The notes beneath the pieces were generated by a model, which saw only the letters and a program-made list of their open reading frames with translations, was not told the origin of the DNA and ran no database searches. The position numbers were made by a program, and so were the translations under genes. Below, piece after piece: positions 34,451 to 64,000 of a stretch of DNA of 64,000 nt. This DNA comes from Pholis gunnellus (lineage: Eukaryota > Chordata > Actinopteri > Perciformes > Pholidae): NCBI GenBank assembly GCA_910591455.2, contig OU342808.1:20221714-20285713 (forward strand), written 5' to 3'. Positions within the stretch are counted from its first letter, which is position 1. Each line of letters opens with the position of its first letter.

Positions 34451-35138
34451 TGTATCACTATGATCATGAAGTTGAAGCAGCAAAACCGGTGTCCCTCTGA
34501 TTGTTTTTCTTCTGAATGAGAAGGCTGTGCTAAAGTTGTTCAAATTTCCCCAAGGCATATTCATAAACTATACGGGGCAACATGTGATAGTTTATCAATC
34601 CTTGTGCAGAACTCTGCGTGTTCTGAGCCGCCACGATTAATAGTCTCACTATTCACAATGTAGTTTTTAATTTTCCACAACATATATTAGGCCTGAAAGT
34701 ATCTACAACTTGTATTAAGCATATTTTAAGTGCAAATTACTTTTAAATTGAGCACAATGCAGATTCACAGTGATACATTTACATTATGTTGCTTCCATCT
34801 GTCACCATGCTGTGATTTATGTTGCACCGAGAGCTGTTAAAAAAAAACCTTTCTCCTAACATAAATTAGAAGGAAACGGTGTGAGGCTCAGCTGTCATAG
34901 GATGAAATGTAACAAGGTGGATCGACTGCAGACAGTTTACATAATAATTTTCTTTGATGGAAAGATAATACTCGTTTTACAGTCTGACGAGCAATGCATT
35001 AGCAGACTACTCTGCATAAATAGATAATAACAAGCTTTATCATGTGCTGTAATACTCCGGATAGCTGCACTGTAACATCTGATCATCTCTGGGGGATTGG
35101 ATCTGTGTGACTCTGTTCCCATCTTTAGCTTAAAAACG
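34451..35138. other. Intergenic DNA without recognisable gene
   Basis: AT-rich; nothing recognisable before the CA repeat. Confidence 0.5.
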
Positions 35139-35144
35139 CACACA

Positions 35145-35220
<76 letters not shown>

Positions 35221-35224
35221 CACA
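35139..35224. repeat. (CA)n microsatellite upstream of kat6a
   Basis: About 43 CA units with isolated TA and CG interruptions, about 450-550 bp upstream of the kat6a first exon. Confidence 0.95.
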
Positions 35225-35479
35225 GCGGCTACAATAGACTGCAGTGTGGAGGGGTGTCTCACTTTGATCTTTAAATACCCTCTAACGTTAAGGCACGCTC
35301 ATTGGCTTTGATTTTCTTTTTTTCTTCTTCTTTTTTTACAACTACTGGGCAAAATGCAGACGCTCCCTTGAATCTCCCCCTATGTAGGCCTAGTTGTAGT
35401 ACAGCAGAGAATGCGAGAACACCTATCCTCTCTTTTCCTTTTTTTTTTCCCTCCAACACCACCACCATCTGTCCCTTTC

Positions 35480-36180
35480 TTCCATTTCATGTGCTCAAGC
35501 AATATCCACACCCCTCTCATAGCAACAGCACAGCGCCGCCGCCCCCCGCGCCTTGCAGTGGATTTTTCTTCCCCTGGATCTTCGCCTCGCACCATGCAGA
35601 CGGTCCCTTGGCCCTGCCTGACGGTTCAGTGTTCCCCCCTCCCCCACCAGCCGTGCTCCTGTTTCACTCAAAGATGGCGTCGGCTCTAGAACCCCTGGTC
35701 TGTGGCTGCATTTTTTGGCTTGTTGTTGTCTCCGTTTCGCACGGATTTGGCACCTTCTCCTCGGCGGCTCGACAAGAAATTCCGGTGAGTAGCAGCGGAA
35801 GCCGGATGGGGGGAACATGGGATTTTTTTTTTAAACACGGGTCTGCCTTACCGCGAGCTTCCCTCGGAAACCAGAACCGGACCAGCTCGGGCTTTCTGGG
35901 GAACCGCGAGAGGTAGAGGGAGAGAGGGGTACGCGAGGGATGATGATCGCGGAGGTGGGTGTGGGGGGGTACGGAGGGGGGAGCCGAGGCCTAGCTTCTC
36001 CAGCGGCCTTGTCTTCTCCGCACCGCAGGCTGTAGTGTTACGTGGGAGGGCGGCTGGTGGAGGGAGGAAGTCAGCGAGGTGGGGACCGCTTGTAGGGACG
36101 CGTCTCCGCGGGCAGAGGCTCCTCGCTGAGTAGGAGGCCGGAGAACATGTCGCGCTGCACAATCCGCCGCTATGAGGTCT
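35480..36180 (+). promoter_or_regulatory. CpG-rich kat6a promoter region
   Basis: CpG density rises sharply over this interval (GCGCCGCCGCCCCCCGCG near 35530, many CG pairs to 36170), in contrast to the CpG-poor flanks. It spans the non-coding exon 1 and the start of intron 1. AAAGATGGCG at 35670-35679 fits a YY1-type downstream promoter element. No TATA box is evident. Confidence 0.6.
35600..35784 (+). other. kat6a: kat6a exon 1 (non-coding for Kat6a)
   Basis: The exon ends at the strong donor ATTCCG|gtgagt (35784/35785). The 5' edge is not known. It carries an upstream ATG at 35674 (see the uORF entry). Confidence 0.6.
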
Positions 36181-37147
36181 TATTTTTTTTGCACTTGCCC
36201 GTTAGCCGAGATGGCCGTCTGCAAGTTGCATTGTGCCTTTTTTTACAAGGCCGCGATCTCACGTTAATATCCGAATGACATTCAAAATGAGATTATTTGC
36301 CGTGTGTGCTGCGGTGTGATGGTTAGTGTTTGTCTGGAACGTCTGTCGAACGGAAAACGGTGTCTTTATTTTTTAGCTGGAGCGCTGGCTAGCCCCTCGT
36401 TTCGTGCTGTTTACGTTTCGGGGTTAGCGACTAACGTTAGGAACATAATCGCAACGTTAGCTCGTTGGCTAGCTTCTAATGTAGCGTGCTAAACAACAGC
36501 AGTAAGCGGGAAGGCTTGTTGTCAGATGCTTGGCCATCTAATATCATGTCGATGAGAGCAAACAGCACCGTAGGAAACAGTTTGTCAATGCGGCAATGCA
36601 CTAAGCCTTGGTTTATAGCTAGCTCCTCAGCTAATGTTTGCTAACAGTCTGTGTTTTGACTGCATCATGTTTACCATAGCAACCCAACTAAGTTAGCCAA
36701 TGGTCAACTTGCTGGTGCAGATGTTTGGGCTGATGTTGTTTACACTTTTATAGCTCATCATTCCCATCATTATGACACATTTGTGCCGTTTTCTAGTGGT
36801 TGTTAGAAGTTATGGTCTTAACGTTGCCTCTTAGTTGTCGATTTTTTTATTATTCTGGCTGTGATTAGCAAGCTGTCAGGGGGTAACAATCACCAGGGGT
36901 GTGATCCTTCCTCTTCCCCAATATCCAGTTTGTTAGTCGTGCATGGGCCAATCCTCATGGTGCTTTCTGTGGGCACACATGGCTTTGTTTATATATCCGT
37001 GTGAGGGAAAAGTATGGTGTGTCAGTGCTGTAAGCTTTACTGCATCTCATTTAAACTCCTCTTTGTTTAAAGACATAACTGTGTTACCATATTTTTTCTC
37101 ACTTTATTGAAAGATGTTTTCAGCAAACGTTGTATTAACCTCTGTCT

Positions 37148-37182
<35 letters not shown>

Positions 37183-37226
37183 TTTTTTCTTTCTTCCAGG
37201 GTTTGTCAGCTACTGAAGTGCAATAG
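35674..37226 (+). other. Upstream ORF of 45 codons across kat6a exons 1 and 2
   Basis: ATG 35674 lies in a good context (AAGATGG). The frame runs 37 codons to the donor at 35784, splices to 37200, and stops at TAG 37224-37226. The exon 1 part reads MASALEPLVCGCIFWLVVVS and then VSHGFGTFSSAARQEIP, with a hydrophobic core like a signal peptide. It may be only a regulatory uORF; an alternative is that exon 1 also starts a transcript for another, secreted or membrane protein not visible here. Confidence 0.4.
35785..37199 (+). other. kat6a intron 1
   Basis: The 5' part is GC-rich as a continuation of the CpG island; the rest is AT-rich. A (TG)n run at 37151-37179 lies 20 bp before the acceptor TTCCAG. 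Confidence 0.7.
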
Positions 37227-37933
37227 GCGTGAAGGTGATCGGCTGTGACTGCTCCCTGGGTTGAGATTCCTTTTCCGTCCCAGAAGCCCCGGCATGCTGG
37301 AAGAGTAAAGGACAGCGAGAGAGAACGAGGAAACGTGGAAGCTTGTGGAATCTACAGAAAACATCATTACTGTATTGCCCTCCCCTTTATCATTGAAACA
37401 CTGATTTCATGTCATGGAGGCTATGATCATCTTCACCGACTCGCATTGAGAATTGGCTAGTTTGCCAGGAACAGGAACCTGACTGCGCAGGTTTTATTTT
37501 TTGTGAATAGGTGTTCTGGAAAGTGGGAAACCCTTTTTTTCTTCAAGCCCCTCTTATTGCCAAGATCTACCCTACATTGTGTGCTGTGGGAGTTTAAGTT
37601 GCTAATTGACCTGCAACGTCCTCCACGCCCCCTGCTTCTCGTCAGGGACGTTCACCTGACTGGGAGTGGGAGGTGGGTGGGCTGTATTTTACCAGGTGGA
37701 GAGTTGGCTCAGAGGGTTTGTGCTATGGTCAGCTGCTCATTACCGTGCTGCTCACACTCAGCTTCTGAGGGACTCTCTGTGCGACCCCAGGACAAGGGAT
37801 AGTACGCAGGCAGAGGGCAACAAAAAAGAGGAGGCGGCGGCGCTACGGCGCAGGCCAGGTGTTTCCTTGGCTTACAGTCCTTTTTTGTGTGTGGTAAGGC
37901 CTCAAGGCCCCGGCACCCACCCAGACCGTAGCC
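37200..37933 (+). other. kat6a: kat6a 5' UTR in exon 2
   Basis: A 734-bp leader with several upstream ATGs and stops lies before the Kat6a start codon. Together with the exon 1 uORF this suggests translational dampening, which is inference. Confidence 0.6.
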
Positions 37934-62519
<24,586 letters not shown>

Positions 62520-64000
62520 GCAGCCAAGGAACTGAGAAAGGAGACATGAGGCCAGAGCTGATACTCGCTGTACTCTAAATGTCCATTACTCCTGTTCACC
62601 CTCTCCAGTGCTGCGGCAGGCACCAGGGAGAGTCGGTGGTTGGAGACAGAGAGGGTCTTTGGGTTTCCTGGTTTTCTGTGTTGTCATTTTGTCCCTTTTT
62701 TTTTTTTAAATTTGGGCTCGTTTCCCCTCCCAGCTTGGTTGTGTATGGGAACAAGTGGGGTTCCGGGTTGGGGAGGGGGGGTGTGTGTGTACATGGACCT
62801 CTGCCGTGCTGCTTCAGGCCAGGCCTGCACAGTCCTCTGTCATGTGATTTTACACAGCGGGGCTCCTCGCCCCCCCCCACGATGCGCATTCAGAGAGGAG
62901 GGGACAAAGAATGACGAGAACGACACACAGAGAAGGACAATACAGGAGTGCCTCGCTTCGTCAGACCGCCGGTGAAAAACAGCGGCTAACTGAATATATT
63001 CAACAATGCACACAATCTTTTAAGTGATATAGGGAGCCTTACCTTGGAAAAAAGAGACAATGAAACATTGCAGGCGGACTATTGTTTTGTTAAACATAAA
63101 GTTGAATCTTATTTTTGTTGTTGTTTTTGTCGATTGTTTTTGAAATACTCGTGTGCAGTCCGACCTCTTATATGCTTTGGTCTTTATATGTGTGGCATTC
63201 TGAAACGGTGATGCGCCCTCTTTTGCTCTCTCAGAAATACCCGAACATCTCTGTGGCTTTCCACCTCGTTCCAGAACAGCGGTGGGAGCGCCGGGGCCTC
63301 GAGCTGGTTCCAGAGTCTCTGTCTTCCCGGAGGGACCTTGTACCAAAAAAAAAAAAAAACTAAACCGCAAAGACACAGAAGAGACGAGCGCGTTGCTGTC
63401 TTATTACATGTCCGTCAACGAAAAACAAAGTAGCATTATTTTCCAGTTTGCCGCCACTCTGAAAACGTTAAAAGATGTAAATATTCTGGTACTTCCCAAT
63501 ATCAAGCACACACACACACACACACACACCCGCACCTACAAACACACACACAGACGCTGGCTAGCTATCGCCAAACGGTGGCTAGCTCAGGAAAGTACAA
63601 CATTAAGCTGTTCTTGTCCACACTCCACTGACAGACGGTGTACTATGTCAGCCTTTCTTTTTTCTTTTTTTTTAAGCAGTTTAGGGAGTGCAGAACAAAC
63701 GGTGCCATTTCCATCTGACTGCTCAAAGGAAAGTCGGTTAGCTCCAGCTGACGTCTCTTACTTACGTGTTAGTGACTGAAAGAGGTCCAGGAGTCTGCTT
63801 CTGAATGGTGTATTTCTGTTTAAAACTGTGTTTCTTCCTCTTTTTTTTTTTTTTACTTTTCTGCAAAATTCTGCACTTCCATTGGCTAGAGATGCGGCAG
63901 TAGACGGCCATCCTTTGTAAAAGGTGTGCCTGAACGCCTGATCTAGTGCATGGTTTGGCCCTCGCGTAGAGGCACACTCACATGAAAGCAGGGTCGAGGG
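62520..64000 (+). other. kat6a: kat6a 3' UTR (runs to or beyond window end)
   Basis: No AATAAA was seen between the stop codon and 64000, so the transcript probably continues past the window. It contains a Pumilio-type TGTAAATA at 63476-63483, a (CA)n run at 63506-63529, and several T or A homopolymers (62697-62707, 63345-63358, 63841-63854). Confidence 0.6.

Noticed and set aside
35302..35916. A 204-codon frame spanning the kat6a promoter
   Set aside because: Its upstream part is low-complexity and its downstream part runs into the intron; only the ATG at 35674 onward to the donor was kept, as a uORF.

Overview
This window is vertebrate nuclear DNA, almost certainly from a teleost fish. The evidence is intron-split genes with GT/AG boundaries, three proteins that align along their length with well known vertebrate families, abundant CA/TG, TATC and homopolymer repeats, and several interspersed repeats I recognise from ray-finned fish genomes. 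No operons, CRISPR arrays, tRNA or rRNA genes are visible. All three protein-coding genes lie on the + strand. The species cannot be named from the sequence.

Layout. (1) 1-2338: the last three coding exons of a class 4 semaphorin, best matched by sema4c. They carry the end of the sema/PSI region, an Ig-like domain, a transmembrane helix and a cytoplasmic tail ending in the PDZ ligand ESSV. The 5' part of the gene is outside the window. (2) 2339-9960: sema4c 3' UTR and intergenic DNA with at least two old fish repeats and a 155-bp TATC microsatellite. (3) about 9960-20857: a 14-coding-exon gene for cdca2 (Repo-Man), the mitotic-exit PP1-targeting chromatin protein. Its promoter region contains E2F-like and CHR-like elements. 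(4) 20858-35250: a 14-kb gene-free interval with more interspersed repeats and several stretches that read like conserved regulatory DNA. (5) about 35480-62519 plus 3' UTR to the window end: kat6a (MOZ), a MYST histone acetyltransferase. A non-coding exon 1 lies in a CpG-rich promoter and 16 coding exons follow. My exon model gives 2294 residues against about 2004 in human; the extra length is mostly low-complexity and basic/acidic insertions.

The genes do not form a pathway. Two of them (cdca2, kat6a) encode chromatin proteins and both have human orthologues on chromosome arm 8p, whereas SEMA4C is on human 2q, so a fish-lineage join of these blocks is likely.

I did not find a clearly new biological system. 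The best leads are: a 45-codon upstream ORF in kat6a exon 1 that resembles a signal peptide; fish-specific insertions in Kat6a (a polyglycine linker between its two winged helices, four AT-hook-like motifs, a histidine-rich block and two polyglutamine tracts); a frame conflict at an A6 run in cdca2 exon 7; possible tandem duplication of small cdca2 exons; a 30-C homopolymer just 35 bp before a kat6a splice acceptor; and candidate conserved non-coding elements in the cdca2-kat6a interval. Exon coordinates come from reading splice sites by eye and carrying phase through the whole model. Repeat family assignments are from memory and need a repeat-database search.
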